NCBI RefSeq assembly: GCF_007830235.1
Contig: NZ_VLKI01000010.1
Location: 62,001 to 126,000, forward strand
Reading direction: 5' to 3'
DNA: 64,000 nt
Origin: Cytobacillus oceanisediminis
GTDB taxonomy: Bacteria; Bacillota; Bacilli; Bacillales; Cytobacillaceae
The position numbers were made by a program, and so were the translations under genes. Within the stretch, counting starts at the first letter, position 1, and each line of letters starts with the position of its first letter. Positions 13,021 to 22,507 of this stretch are shown here, piece by piece. Below the pieces are notes generated by a model that was given only the letters and a program-made list of their open reading frames with translations, was not told the DNA's origin and made no database searches.

Positions 13021-13097
<77 letters not shown>

Positions 13098-13241
13098 ATA
13101 TAAAATAATAACTAAAGTTTCGAGAAAGATTATCTCAAAGACAAGTTTTATTATATTAGACAAACAAACCAAAGTCAACACTTTATTAAAAAATATTTTT
13201 ATTCGAGGGAAGCATAGCTCCCCTCAGTTATTATATTCAAG

Positions 13242-13760
13242 TTATTGCTTTTTTGCCAGTGAAAATTTTTGAGACAGTTCGGGAATTTTCCCTGTGGCTG
13301 TATCATAAACATCCAGGATGATATCTCTTTCCTTAGCCTCCAGAATTATATATGTTTTTTCTCTTATCCCCCTTGGCAGCCTGATGCTTCCGGGATTAAT
13401 AAATAAGGTGTTATCAACCATTTCAGCTCCCAGATAATGAGAATGCCCAAAACATACAATATCCGCTTCCATTTCGCGTGCGCGGTATGAGAGGTTCACC
13501 AGGGTAGACTTTACCGAGTAGCTATGGCCATGTGTAACAAATAGGCGCAGCCCTCCAACTTCTTCAACACGATCTTCCGGGAACGCTGCCTCAAAGTCAC
13601 AATTTCCCCTTACAACAGTATACCCTTTAATAGATTCGTCCTCAGCCTGCAGTTCAGAATCTCCGCAATGAATCAAAAGATCCATGCCAGTATGTTGGTC
13701 ACGGATTTGCTTGAGTTCGGAAGTTAGTCCGTGGCTGTCGCTTAGGATAAGGATTTTCAT
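13242..13760 (-). CDS. ysnB: Metallophosphoesterase, YfcE/MJ0936 type
   Basis: A 172-residue calcineurin-like phosphodiesterase. Metal-binding motifs are in order: SDSHG (7-11), HCGDSE (about 31), RGNCD (about 52), HGHS (about 77) and FGHSHY (about 103), followed by NPGS. It matches B. subtilis YsnB in place and length. Its start overlaps the rdgB stop as ATGA, with AGGAGAT upstream. The physiological substrate is not established. Confidence 0.9.
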   Translation of the reverse strand: MKILILSDSHGLTSELKQIRDQHTGMDLLIHCGDSELQAEDESIKGYTVVRGNCDFEAAFPEDRVEEVGGLRLFVTHGHSYSVKSTLVNLSYRAREMEADIVCFGHSHYLGAEMVDNTLFINPGSIRLPRGIREKTYIILEAKERDIILDVYDTATGKIPELSQKFSLAKKQ

Positions 13761-14368
13761 GCTTTTTCATCTCCTGAAAGATAAGAAGGGAGCAGCTCTT
13801 CCAGCTTATTAAGTGCCTTTGCACGATGGCTGATTTGGCTTTTTTCTTCAGGCTTTAGCTCCGCCATCGCTTTTCTTTTCTCCTCCACTAAGAAAATAGG
13901 ATCATAGCCAAACCCATGAGCACCTCTTTTTTCTCTTAAAATGAAGCCCTCGCAAGTCCCTGCAACTGTTAATGCTTCTTTCCCAGGTGCAGCAATTGCC
14001 AGAGCGCAGTAAAATCTCGCCTGGCGGCTGTTATCGGGTGTGTTTTCCATCTCCTTCAAAACTTTGTCCATGTTTTTCTGGTCGTCTTTTTCTTCACCCG
14101 CATACCGCGCAGAATAAATGCCAGGTCTGCCCTCAAGCGCGTCTATCATCAGTCCGGAATCATCGGCAATGACCATTCTTTTGAACGCTTTGGAAACAGT
14201 TTCAGCTTTTAAAATGGCATTCTCTTCAAAGGTGGTGCCGGTTTCTTCAACTTCAGGAAAGTCTGGATAGTCCAATAAAGTTTTGACCTCATAGCCAAGA
14301 GGTTTGAACATCCGTTCAAACTCCTTGGCTTTGCCTGCATTTTTAGTTGCGATTATAACTTCTTGCAT
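13757..14368 (-). CDS. rdgB: XTP/dITP diphosphatase (non-canonical purine NTPase)
   Basis: A 203-residue Ham1/RdgB-family pyrophosphatase (B. subtilis YsnA) that removes ITP, dITP and XTP from the nucleotide pool. Motifs: IIATKNAGKAKEF at the start, VIADDSGLMIDAL (about 66-78), and GYDPIFLVEE (about 152). The open frame reaches upstream into rph, but MQEVIIATKN at 14368 has a good GGAGGGG site and the correct family length. It starts one base after the rph stop. Confidence 0.95.
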   Translation of the reverse strand: MQEVIIATKNAGKAKEFERMFKPLGYEVKTLLDYPDFPEVEETGTTFEENAILKAETVSKAFKRMVIADDSGLMIDALEGRPGIYSARYAGEEKDDQKNMDKVLKEMENTPDNSRQARFYCALAIAAPGKEALTVAGTCEGFILREKRGAHGFGYDPIFLVEEKRKAMAELKPEEKSQISHRAKALNKLEELLPSYLSGDEKA

Positions 14369-14369
14369 T

Positions 14370-15140
14370 CTACGCCTTCCCCTCCAGCTTTTCTCTTTTG
14401 TTATTAATGCTTGTTGTGATTTTCTCTCCAAGGGCAGCCTTCTGGTGTTCAAACAGCTTTGAGATACCTCCTTGTGCAGCACTTAATAATTCCTGAAGCT
14501 GTGTATAAGAAAATGTCGCCTCTTCCCCTGTACCTTGAAGTTCTACAAATTCTCCGTTGCCCGTCATAACCACATTCATGTCCACTTGTGCTGAAGAGTC
14601 CTCAATATAATTCAAGTCTACTGCCGCATGCTTATTATCAAGTATTCCTACACTGGTAGCAGCAAGAAAATCATTTACAGGATATTGTGGAAGCTTTTTA
14701 TTGCTGTAAAGCTTGTCCATTGCCTGTGCCATTGCAATGAATGCACCTGTAATAGATGCTGTCCGTGTGCCTCCGTCCGCCTGTATTACGTCGCAATCCA
14801 GCCAGACAGTCCTTTCTCCAAGTGCCTCCAAATCGACAACTGCACGGAGGGCACGCCCGATCAGACGCTGGATTTCCATTGTTCTTCCGGTAATTTTTCC
14901 TTTTGCTGCTTCTCTGATGTTTCTCTGTTCTGTAGCTCTTGGCAGCATCGAATACTCAGCTGTTATCCATCCTTTTCCCTGTCCCCTCATAAATGGCGGT
15001 ACCCTCTCATCGATACTAGCCGTACAAATCACCTTTGTATCTCCTACTGTAATAAGGACAGAGCCTTCAGGATGCTTTAAGTAATCTGTTTCAATATGTA
15101 TAGGCCTTAGCTGCTCTGGTTCACGTCCATCTGCACGCAT
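14370..15140 (-). CDS. rph: Ribonuclease PH
   Basis: A 256-residue phosphorolytic 3'-5' exoribonuclease that trims tRNA 3' ends. The N terminus [14 protein letters not shown] and the phosphate-site sequence [15 protein letters not shown] (about 84-98) are diagnostic, as is [19 protein letters not shown] (about 114-132). The C-terminal tail is slightly longer than in E. coli, as usual in bacilli. AAGGGGG precedes the ATG. Confidence 0.96.
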   Translation of the reverse strand: MRADGREPEQLRPIHIETDYLKHPEGSVLITVGDTKVICTASIDERVPPFMRGQGKGWITAEYSMLPRATEQRNIREAAKGKITGRTMEIQRLIGRALRAVVDLEALGERTVWLDCDVIQADGGTRTASITGAFIAMAQAMDKLYSNKKLPQYPVNDFLAATSVGILDNKHAAVDLNYIEDSSAQVDMNVVMTGNGEFVELQGTGEEATFSYTQLQELLSAAQGGISKLFEHQKAALGEKITTSINNKREKLEGKA

Positions 15141-15276
15141 GAGCTGATTCCCCCTTTAATTTCCGTATGGATATCCATTGATTTGTCTTTAGCAGGACAA
15201 CTGCCCTGCTATGCATAAAAGATATGTAATCTTTAAATGGAGTTGCCATTCTAACTTGGCAATCCGCTTTTCTCCA

Positions 15277-15318
15277 ACAAAGAAGAGGCGGCAATAAACG
15301 CCTACCTCTTTTTCCTGT
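15277..15318 (-). terminator. Terminator between gerM and rph
   Basis: AAGAGGTAGGCG and CCGCCTCTTC form an imperfect stem; the T-tract after it is short. It probably ends part of the gerM transcript. Confidence 0.5.
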
Positions 15319-15347
15319 TACTATATAGTATAACAAAATCCGCTTTT

Positions 15348-16421
15348 TTAAAAACTTCCTGTATTCACATTTTCAGGCCGTGTGACTGGCTCTGTTAACT
15401 TTTCCCCGTTCTCATTTACAATTTCTGCTTTGCCATCAACTGTGACAGCAACGCTCTCGATTCCTTTTTGTTCAGTTAAAGAGAGGACAAGGGCATTCAA
15501 CAGATGCTGGGAGATAATTTTCTCTTCAAAGCTGCTGAACACATTTTCATTAAAGTTAAGAGTTACTTTTCCGTCCTCCACCTTAGGATCTTCAAGCAGC
15601 TGAACATCCGGCAGGAAGTCTGTTACCAGTTTGGAAGCATAGTTTGGCCCTTTAACCAATTCGTTTACAACAGCTTCCACATTGTTGTCCATTTTATTGC
15701 TGACACGTTTCGTGACAGGAACATAATAATAGTTTTCTTCATCTCCGCCAAGGTAATAAACTGTAACCGGTTTTGTATTCGTTATGTCTACTACTTCTGC
15801 AGTATCCATGTTAATTCCATTGGTTCTGCTTAATGATGCAGCAATCGGTGTTCCATTTACAGGCATTTCTTTTAATTCATGCCCGTTCAAAGACAGCTTC
15901 ACTTTATCAATGGAATCAAATTGCGTCAGCGTCCATGTAACAGATTCTAGAATTTTCATTTCATCTTCAGGAGCGTATTCCTGAAATTCTTTGGAAAAGT
16001 CCACAGTAGCAACTTTATCCTTAATATTGACTGAAACCTTTGTATCTGCTGGAAGGACAGCTCTGAAGTCGTTAGGAAGCAGGTCGGTTACTGGCCCGTT
16101 TTCTACCAAGTATTCCAATGCCTGTGTAGCAACAGAATTTGTTTTCGGAAGCTCCAGCGTCTGGGGCACAACATAGCCATTTTTATCAATTAAATAAAGC
16201 TCTGTTTGAATATTTGCTACAACACCCTCTTCGTTCTCTGCTGTTTCCGTTTCTGTGCCATTTGTTTCTTCAGCTACATTTTCTCCTTCATCCGAATACG
16301 TTACGGCTTTTGGCGGATCTACCTTTTCCTTTCCCTGGCTTCCAAATAATCCGCACCCTGATAATAAAACTGATGAAACGAGAACGGCTGAAACTATAGT
16401 CGTTTTTTTATTTATAGACAT
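15348..16421 (-). CDS. gerM: Sporulation and germination lipoprotein GerM
   Basis: A 357-residue secreted lipoprotein. A signal peptide ends in the lipobox LLSGC (Cys23), followed by an acidic linker (about 45-70). Two copies of the GerMN domain follow (about 70-195 and 215-340), each with a conserved NGxEL/GKAEI-type strand. In B. subtilis GerM is a sporulation protein linked to the forespore-mother cell channel and to spore germination. The gene order gerM-rph-rdgB-ysnB is that of B. subtilis. A run of G residues (GGGGGG) gives the ribosome site. Confidence 0.93.
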   Translation of the reverse strand: MSINKKTTIVSAVLVSSVLLSGCGLFGSQGKEKVDPPKAVTYSDEGENVAEETNGTETETAENEEGVVANIQTELYLIDKNGYVVPQTLELPKTNSVATQALEYLVENGPVTDLLPNDFRAVLPADTKVSVNIKDKVATVDFSKEFQEYAPEDEMKILESVTWTLTQFDSIDKVKLSLNGHELKEMPVNGTPIAASLSRTNGINMDTAEVVDITNTKPVTVYYLGGDEENYYYVPVTKRVSNKMDNNVEAVVNELVKGPNYASKLVTDFLPDVQLLEDPKVEDGKVTLNFNENVFSSFEEKIISQHLLNALVLSLTEQKGIESVAVTVDGKAEIVNENGEKLTEPVTRPENVNTGSF

Positions 16422-16707
16422 ATTTAATCCCCCCTGAGACAGTTTGTACTACATGTATACGAGCCTATCTGTAATTTAGACCGCCTTTCTGAAGAAAAGT
16501 GTTAATAGATTTTTGACAAATTTGGACAAACCGAATGGTTCGGGCAAAGACAACCGCCGTCAATTTCAATCTTAAGAATCCCCACTTACAACCTACGTGA
16601 GCTTCGGCTCTTCCAATCTCAATGCCTCGCCCCAGCTTGATTCTCCTCCCCGTTAGGTTTAGCAAAAAAGTAAATTTAAAAAACCAAAACTGCAAAAATA
16701 GCAGTCA
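16422..16707. other. Intergenic region between recQ and gerM
   Basis: About 290 bases without a supported gene. On the minus strand 16550-16660 is GC-richer than its surroundings and contains the small hairpin GAGCCGAAGCTC. A 76-codon frame crosses it, but without a ribosome site. It may be a remnant of a mobile element; I could not identify it. Confidence 0.4.
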
Positions 16708-16742
16708 CACAAAAAGAAGCCCCAAACTGGAGCTTCTCTCTC
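16708..16742 (-). terminator. Terminator of recQ
   Basis: GAAGCTCCA and TGGGGCTTC (with a G-U pair) form a stem followed by TTTTTG, immediately after the recQ stop. Confidence 0.85.
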
Positions 16743-16747
16743 TTTTA

Positions 16748-18904
16748 CTATTTTTGTTCCTGCAGCTCGTTCTTAACGAGCACAGCTTTTATTGTAAAAT
16801 AATCGAATTCTTCAGGAAGTTCTTCCTTAATCGGTTTAAGCTTGTCCTTTCCGACTTTGTCCACTGCTTTCAAGACAAGCTGTTCTTCTCCATCATCAAA
16901 AATTTCAGACCAATCAATCGTTTGGCCTTCTTTTACAGAACGAAGTATATGTTCCTGGATCGTTATTGTTGAGAAATTTCGCTTTTTGGCAATCTCACTG
17001 ATTGGAACCCCCTCCATATAATATTCAAATGAAATCAGATAGCTAGGGCGATCGTCCAAAGGTTCCTCAGCCTTTCCCGTTCTTTCGGGCTTAACAGGCA
17101 CAGGCGAAATATTATGTTCCTCAACAAAGCTTTTAATTTCGTCGATAAAACACTCACCATATTTATCAAACTTCATTTGCCCTACACCTTTAATATTAAG
17201 CATCATTTCCTTGTTAACAGGAAAGCAGCGGCTCATTTCTTTTAATGCGGTATCGGCAAATACAACATATGGAGGAACTTTTTCCTTGTCTGCGAGCTTC
17301 TTTCTTAAATTGCGTAAAACTGAGAATAGTTCATCATTTTCTTCTGTTTCCTGAATAAGCTCAGGCTCTTTTATTTTCATTGCGATTTTTTCCTGTCCCT
17401 TTAAAACCGGAATGGCATTTGCTGAGAGCTTAACAGTTGGATACTTTCCGTCCGTTAAAGCTAAAAAGCCTTCAGCAAGCAGGTAATTCATAATGTCTGC
17501 AATCTCTTTTTCCTTACGGTTTTTTAATAGCCCGAAAGTTGATAGCTGATTAAAGTTCATTTCGCGGATTCTTTTATTATTGGAACCTTTTAAAACCTGG
17601 GCAGTTAATGTAATTCCGAACCTCTCTCCCATTCGTTTAATGCACGAAAAAATCATTAAAGCTTCCTGTGTAATATCTATGCTTTTACGGTCATCCAAGC
17701 AGCTGCTGCATTTTCCGCAGCTGAACGATTCGGCATTCTCATCAAAGTATTCAATGATATAAGATTGAAGGCATTTTTCTGTATGGCAATAATTCACCAT
17801 ATCCTTTAATTTGCTGTATTCCTGCTCCATTTTCTGGCGGTCCAAATTGCTTTCTTCTATTAGGAACTTTTGGAGTTGAATATCCTGCGGAGCAAACAGC
17901 AAATAGCACAGGCTCTCCTCTCCGTCTCTTCCCGCTCTTCCTGCTTCCTGATAATAGGCTTCAATATTGCGGGGCAGATTATAGTGGATAACATATCTGA
18001 CATTGGATTTATCAATCCCCATCCCAAACGCATTTGTAGCTATCATGATTTCCGCTTCATCATAAACAAACGCATCTTGGGCTTTTTTCCGTTCTTCCTC
18101 CTTTAAACCGGCATGGTATTTCGCAACAGAATAGCTCTTTCCTTTTAAAAATTGATAAAGCTGGTCTGTTTCCTTGCGGCTGGAAGTATAAATGATGCCC
18201 GCTTCATTTTTGTGCTTTTCAATGCTTTGAATAATAAAATCTCTTTTATTTACACCCTTCATTACTTGAAAAGCAAGGTTTTCCCGTGCAAAACCGGTAA
18301 TAAAAGTATTTTCCTCGCCGATGTTTAATAGCCTTCGAATATCATCCGCCACATCCCGTGTCGCTGTTGCTGTCAAAGCAGCGACAACAGGGTTCTGTTT
18401 CAAGCTCCCAAGCTGGCTGACAACAGAACGATAGCTTGGCCTGAAATCATGGCCCCATTGCGAAATGCAATGTGCCTCATCAAAAACAATCTCACTGATA
18501 GGCACTTCATTTAACAGCTCTAAGAACGCATGTGAATCAAACCGTTCCGGCGCAACATAAACGAGCTTATATTCACCATGTCGGATTCCCGCCATTATGT
18601 TTTGGTACTCATCAGCGGACAATGAACTGTTAATATAAGCAGCAGGGATTCCGGCAGTCAATAGGGCATCTACCTGATCTTTCATTAAGGAGATTAACGG
18701 AGAAATGACGATGGCCGTTCCGGGGAGTACAAGAGCGGGAATTTGGAAGCAGACTGACTTTCCGCCTCCTGTCGGAAGAATTCCAAGGGTATTGATTTGT
18801 CCAATAATATTTTGGATAATTTCCTTTTGCCCTGGGCGGAAAGAGGTGTATCCAAAATACTCATTCAAATTTTTTTCAGCTTGTGCCAGCAAATCGATCA
18901 CCAA
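16748..18904 (-). CDS. recQ: ATP-dependent DNA helicase RecQ
   Basis: A 718-residue 3'-5' helicase. Motifs: FRPGQKEII (Q-motif region), Walker A LPTGGGKS (about 40-47), DEAH box [16 protein letters not shown] (about 135-150), and motif [14 protein letters not shown] (about 316-327). The zinc-binding cysteines CLQSY and CGKCSSC lie at about 377 and 396. An HRDC domain follows (about 520-595), then a C-terminal helix-turn-helix module (about 620-710). The start is TTG at 18904 or the adjoining GTG; no strong ribosome site is visible. This gene is extra relative to B. subtilis, which has none between racE and gerM. Confidence 0.93.
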   Translation of the reverse strand: MVIDLLAQAEKNLNEYFGYTSFRPGQKEIIQNIIGQINTLGILPTGGGKSVCFQIPALVLPGTAIVISPLISLMKDQVDALLTAGIPAAYINSSLSADEYQNIMAGIRHGEYKLVYVAPERFDSHAFLELLNEVPISEIVFDEAHCISQWGHDFRPSYRSVVSQLGSLKQNPVVAALTATATRDVADDIRRLLNIGEENTFITGFARENLAFQVMKGVNKRDFIIQSIEKHKNEAGIIYTSSRKETDQLYQFLKGKSYSVAKYHAGLKEEERKKAQDAFVYDEAEIMIATNAFGMGIDKSNVRYVIHYNLPRNIEAYYQEAGRAGRDGEESLCYLLFAPQDIQLQKFLIEESNLDRQKMEQEYSKLKDMVNYCHTEKCLQSYIIEYFDENAESFSCGKCSSCLDDRKSIDITQEALMIFSCIKRMGERFGITLTAQVLKGSNNKRIREMNFNQLSTFGLLKNRKEKEIADIMNYLLAEGFLALTDGKYPTVKLSANAIPVLKGQEKIAMKIKEPELIQETEENDELFSVLRNLRKKLADKEKVPPYVVFADTALKEMSRCFPVNKEMMLNIKGVGQMKFDKYGECFIDEIKSFVEEHNISPVPVKPERTGKAEEPLDDRPSYLISFEYYMEGVPISEIAKKRNFSTITIQEHILRSVKEGQTIDWSEIFDDGEEQLVLKAVDKVGKDKLKPIKEELPEEFDYFTIKAVLVKNELQEQK

Positions 18905-18975
18905 CTCAATTTATTTTTTTGTATCTCTTTTTTCATGATACCAAAGCTTTCTTTAGATTGTAACCTTAAAGAAAA

Positions 18976-19018
18976 ATTAAAAAACACCTTCTGAATTAAA
19001 TCAACCAGAAGGTGTTAG
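18976..19018 (-). terminator. Terminator of racE
   Basis: AACACCTTCTG and CAGAAGGTGTT form an 11-bp stem with a T-rich tail on the minus strand. Confidence 0.85.
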
Positions 19019-19035
19019 CCGGCTTTCCTGAAAAC

Positions 19036-19830
19036 TTAAAGCGTAATTTTCACTGCCTTACATACAGGTATTTTTAGCCATTTGGATGCAATTTTTGAAA
19101 AAATCGCAGTAGATCCAGTCGTAAAAAATTTATATTCGGGTTCCTCAGCACTCTCCTTCAGTAATCCGTGATGATGAAGAATGGTACTGGCTTCCCTTGC
19201 TGTCTCTTCACCCGAACTGATTACCTTTACGTCTTTTCCCATAACGTTTTTAATAATCGGTTCTAAAAGAGGATAATGTGTACACCCGAGAATAAGTGTA
19301 TCCATTCCTCTTCCTTTTAAGAGCTGCAGTGTTTCCGCCACAATTTTTTTAGCAACAGGCCCTTCATATTCCCCGCTTTCAACGAGTGGAACAAACTTTG
19401 GGCATGCGAGACTGTGGACGATGGATTTGCTGTTAATCTGAATTAATGCTTTTTCATAGGCTCTGCTTTTGACCGTACCTTCCGTTCCAATTACACCGAT
19501 CGTATGGTTTTGGGTTACTTTAATCGCCGTTCTTGCACCGGGAAAAATAACACCAATAACAGGTATGGACAGTTCCTGGCGAATTTCTTCGAGGGCTACT
19601 GCTGTAGCTGTATTGCATGCAATTACAAGCATCTTAATATTTTTCCCTAATAAAAATTGAGTCATTTGCCATGTAAAAGCTTTTACCTCTTCACCACTGC
19701 GGGGGCCGTAGGGACAGCGGGCCGTGTCACCGAGGTAAACAATATCTTCATTTGGCAGCTGCCGCATAATTTCTTTCGCGACAGTTAAGCCTCCAACTCC
19801 GGAGTCAATAATTCCTATAGGTTGTTTCAA
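19036..19830 (-). CDS. racE: Glutamate racemase
   Basis: A 264-residue enzyme that converts L- to D-glutamate for peptidoglycan. The two catalytic cysteines are seen in [10 protein letters not shown] (about Cys74) and LGCTHYPLL (about Cys185), with GVGGLTV and DTARCPYG near the N terminus. It is cytoplasmic and cofactor-independent. It lies 10 bases after the MarR gene, so the two are probably co-transcribed. Confidence 0.96.
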   Translation of the reverse strand: MKQPIGIIDSGVGGLTVAKEIMRQLPNEDIVYLGDTARCPYGPRSGEEVKAFTWQMTQFLLGKNIKMLVIACNTATAVALEEIRQELSIPVIGVIFPGARTAIKVTQNHTIGVIGTEGTVKSRAYEKALIQINSKSIVHSLACPKFVPLVESGEYEGPVAKKIVAETLQLLKGRGMDTLILGCTHYPLLEPIIKNVMGKDVKVISSGEETAREASTILHHHGLLKESAEEPEYKFFTTGSTAIFSKIASKWLKIPVCKAVKITL

Positions 19831-19840
19831 ACATACCGCC

Positions 19841-20299
19841 TCATTCTATGCGCATATCTTGGTGTAACTTCATTAAGTTATCTTTGAGGTACAATACCTC
19901 TTCGTTTGAGAAGTCCTTTAGAACCTCTTTCAAGTATTCCTGCCTCTTTTTAATAACCTCTTCAATAATCCGTTCGCCTTCTTCCAACAGTTGGATGCGG
20001 ACTACTCTTCGGTCGTTTGGGTCTTTGACTCTTTTAACCAGATTATTCTTTTCCATGCGGTCAACCAGGTCCGTTGTCGTGCTGCAGGCAAGATACATTT
20101 TGTTTGATAGCTCTCCTATTGTCATGTCGCCTTCTTCAAAAAGCCATTGCAAAGCTACAAATTGCGGCGGTGTGATAGTAAAATCACTCAAAATTTCCCG
20201 CCCCTTTTGCTTGATTATGCCGGATATGTATCTTAGGTCTTTTTCTATGTCAGCCACAACATCATGTATTTCATTTGTTTTAAGATCTTCAAGCTTCAT
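19841..20299 (-). CDS. ysmB: MarR-family transcriptional regulator (YsmB-like)
   Basis: A 152-residue winged-helix protein. The core [20 protein letters not shown] (about 68-87) is the DNA-binding helix-turn-helix, followed by the wing [17 protein letters not shown]. Its location upstream of racE matches B. subtilis ysmB. Its ligand and targets are unknown; it may control its own operon. The start codon has a weak upstream site (GGGAGTG). Confidence 0.88.
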   Translation of the reverse strand: MKLEDLKTNEIHDVVADIEKDLRYISGIIKQKGREILSDFTITPPQFVALQWLFEEGDMTIGELSNKMYLACSTTTDLVDRMEKNNLVKRVKDPNDRRVVRIQLLEEGERIIEEVIKKRQEYLKEVLKDFSNEEVLYLKDNLMKLHQDMRIE

Positions 20300-20445
20300 T
20301 TTTAAACACTCCCATTTCAGCTTTTACGATTTATATATACAAAAAACGATATTTTTTGCCCTTGTGCATTTATTTTCACCTTTTTCAGCACAAATTTCAA
20401 GACAGAAATAAATACCTGCTCGAAAATTCGCCTGTATAAATGTGT

Positions 20446-20478
20446 TAACCGGCATCCCATAAGGATAGCCGGTCTAGA
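20446..20478 (-). terminator. Hairpin downstream of gerE
   Basis: GACCGGCTATCC and GGGATGCCGGTT form a strong stem just after the gerE stop. The T-tract is poor, so it may be an inefficient terminator or an mRNA-end stabiliser. Confidence 0.5.
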
Positions 20479-20703
20479 TTAAAGTTCTAGCTCTCCCATT
20501 CGAAGGAGCTCTACAACAGCTTGTGAACGCCCCTTTACACCAAGCTTTTGCATGGCATTGGAAATGTGGTTCCGAACCGTTTTTTCGCTTATAAACAATT
20601 CACCAGCGATTTCCCTTGTTGTTTTGTCTTGTACTAACAATTCGAATACTTCTCTTTCTCGTTTGGTGAGTAACGGCTTGTGAGTATATTCATTCTCCTT
20701 CAA
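20479..20703 (-). CDS. gerE: Spore-coat transcription regulator GerE
   Basis: A 74-residue LuxR-type helix-turn-helix protein that regulates late mother-cell (SigK) coat genes. The sequence PLLTKREREVFELLVQDKTT and SEKTVRNHISNAMQKLGVKG is almost that of B. subtilis GerE. A longer in-frame reading exists upstream, but the TTG at 20703, preceded by AAGGAGG, gives exactly the 74 residues of the family. It consists of the DNA-binding domain only, with no receiver domain. The gene sits between ysmA and ysmB as in B. subtilis. Confidence 0.97.
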   Translation of the reverse strand: MKENEYTHKPLLTKREREVFELLVQDKTTREIAGELFISEKTVRNHISNAMQKLGVKGRSQAVVELLRMGELEL

Positions 20704-20849
20704 GTATTGTAACCCTCCTTGCCTTTCGCCAGCTATGAACCGCGGGATGGGTATATATTTAGTCAACATATCATATGTCAGCAAAAGTGCTGAAGTGACT
20801 ATATTTACATAAAGGAGAAAGTTATTTTCAAAAATGTGCCTTTGTGCCG

Positions 20850-21314
20850 CTAGGCTCGTACTTTAACTCCGCTTTTAAGCAATTCTTTCATATCCTCAGT
20901 CCATTGGACACCCTTGCCTGTCACTTTTGATATCTGCACCATCGTACCCCTGCCGGTGAAGCAAACTGAACCGTCTAATTTCTTTCCCATATAATGAAGA
21001 TCAACCGAAGAATTTCCTATTGAAGCAGCTTTTACATATATTTGTATCTCTTCATCAAAAAAAACCTGGCAGATAAAATCGCATTGAAGGTCTGCTACAA
21101 CTGGTATGGTTTTATTATCGCGCTTTACCCAGTCCTGCATAAATCCTTTGCTTTTAAAGAATTCTATCCGTGCTTCTTCATAATATGTGAATGGAACGGT
21201 ATTGTTCAAATGTCCAAACATATCTGTTTCAGAAAATCGGACTTTTATAGGATGGAAAAAAATAAATTCTTCTTCCCATTTTTTAAAATCGTCAATATAG
21301 CTCAATTTTTTCAT
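20850..21314 (-). CDS. ysmA: Acyl-CoA thioesterase, 4-hydroxybenzoyl-CoA thioesterase-like (YsmA)
   Basis: A 154-residue single hot-dog-fold protein. The motif RFSETDMFGHLNNTVPFTYYEEAR (given in part: ETDMFGHLNN) is the thioesterase active-site helix, with the aspartate at about 31. The family hydrolyses acyl- or aryl-CoA; the substrate here is unknown. It lies between sdhB and gerE as in B. subtilis. A FadR-like operator overlaps its 5' leader (21336-21353), hinting at control with fatty-acid degradation. Confidence 0.85.
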   Translation of the reverse strand: MKKLSYIDDFKKWEEEFIFFHPIKVRFSETDMFGHLNNTVPFTYYEEARIEFFKSKGFMQDWVKRDNKTIPVVADLQCDFICQVFFDEEIQIYVKAASIGNSSVDLHYMGKKLDGSVCFTGRGTMVQISKVTGKGVQWTEDMKELLKSGVKVRA

Positions 21315-21335
21315 GCTGGTTCCTCCCGGCTATTT

Positions 21336-21353
21336 ATGAATGAGCATTCACTC
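21336..21353 (-). promoter_or_regulatory. Candidate FadR operator upstream of ysmA
   Basis: GAGTGAATGCTCATTCAT differs at only two positions from the near-perfect site at 42891-42908 in front of fadR (GAGTGAATCATCATTCAT). It lies about 20 bases upstream of the ysmA start, where binding would block transcription. Confidence 0.6.
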
Positions 21354-21446
21354 TGTTTTATTTTATTATATTATTTTTCGAATTATTTGAAAACCTTTCA
21401 GCACCGAGTTAAAAGATAATGCACCTGATCTAATTTTGGAAAATTA

Positions 21447-21652
21447 ATTCTGCCTGTTGATTTCCGTTGCAGGCATTCCCTTTCCACGGGCTGCCGGGAG
21501 CCTCCTCGTCGCTCCGCGTCTGCGGGGTTTCCCTTGGTACGCTACTCCCGTAGGACATTGAATAAGCATCCTCGAATGAACACCGCACGAAGAAAATGCG
21601 ACAGCATTTACGCGGGATTAGCACCTTCCACTCCAATCAACTCAGTGGGTAA
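21447..21652. repeat. Dispersed repeat family A, long form (copy A1)
   Basis: About 205 bases running from TGCCTGTTGATTTCCG to CCACTCCAATCAACTCAGTG. It shares the ends, the GC-rich centre (CTGCGGGG, CTACTCCCG) and the module AACACCGCACGAAG with copies at 49893 and 59411. The ends contain the inverted pair GTTGATT/AATCAAC. It lies between sdhB and ysmA and has no coding capacity. Confidence 0.85.
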
Positions 21653-21697
21653 ACTTAATTAGCGGCTCAAAGAAACAAATTATACGAATATAGCCTA

Positions 21698-21730
21698 AAA
21701 AACCCCTCTCCAAAAAGGAAAGGGGCTCAA
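21698..21730 (-). terminator. Terminator of sdhCAB
   Basis: AGCCCCTTTCC and GGAGAGGGGT form a strong stem followed by TTTTTTA on the minus strand, directly after the sdhB stop. Confidence 0.88.
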
Positions 21731-21736
21731 CAATGT

Positions 21737-22504
21737 TTAGATCTGGTCGCTTCCAAAGAAGTTTTTGAAAGACTGGAATGTTGTATCACGGTTAAGTGCC
21801 GCAATGGATGTTGTTAAAGGAATGCCTTTCGGGCAGGACTGTACACAGTTTTGGGAGTTACCGCAATTGGCAAGTCCGCCATCACCCATGATCTGCTCCA
21901 AGCGTTCAGCTTTATTCATTTCTCCTGTTGGATGAGCATTAAATAAACGAACTTGTGATAAAGGTGCTGGTCCAATGAAATCGGATTTGCTGTTTACATT
22001 CGGACAAGCTTCAAGGCAAACTCCGCAAGTCATGCATTTTGACAGCTCATATGCCCACTGGCGTTTTCTCTCAGGCATACGGGGCCCTGGTCCCAAATCA
22101 TAAGTTCCGTCGATCGGAATCCATGCTTTAACTTTTTTCAAAGAATCGAACATACGGCTTCTGTCAACCTGCAAGTCACGGACTACTGGGAAAGTACGCA
22201 TTGGTTCAAGGCGGATTGGCTGCTCCAGCTGGTCGACGAGTGCAGTACATGACTGGCGCGGCTTACCATTAATCACCATAGAGCACGCTCCGCAAACTTC
22301 TTCAAGGCAGTTCATATCCCAGGAAATTGGTGTAGTTTTTTCGCCTTTCACATTAACCGGATTTCGGCGGATTTCCATAAGAGCCGAAATAACGTTCATA
22401 TTTGGACGGTATTCAAGCTCAAACTCATCCTGATAAGGGGCTGAATCAGGTGTATCCTGTCGGCTGATAATAAATCGGACTGTTTTGGTTTTGGTTTCTT
22501 GCAT
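21737..22504 (-). CDS. sdhB: Succinate dehydrogenase iron-sulfur subunit
   Basis: A 255-residue electron-transfer subunit of membrane succinate:menaquinone reductase. The [2Fe-2S] cysteines are in CLEEVCGACSMVINGKPRQS plus the next Cys (about 65-85). The [4Fe-4S] and [3Fe-4S] ligands are in CMTCGVCLEACPNV (about 158-171) and NCVQSCPKGIP (about 219-229). It starts three bases after sdhA, with GGGGAG inside the sdhA end. Confidence 0.97.
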   Translation of the reverse strand: MQETKTKTVRFIISRQDTPDSAPYQDEFELEYRPNMNVISALMEIRRNPVNVKGEKTTPISWDMNCLEEVCGACSMVINGKPRQSCTALVDQLEQPIRLEPMRTFPVVRDLQVDRSRMFDSLKKVKAWIPIDGTYDLGPGPRMPERKRQWAYELSKCMTCGVCLEACPNVNSKSDFIGPAPLSQVRLFNAHPTGEMNKAERLEQIMGDGGLANCGNSQNCVQSCPKGIPLTTSIAALNRDTTFQSFKNFFGSDQI

Positions 22505-22507
22505 AGC

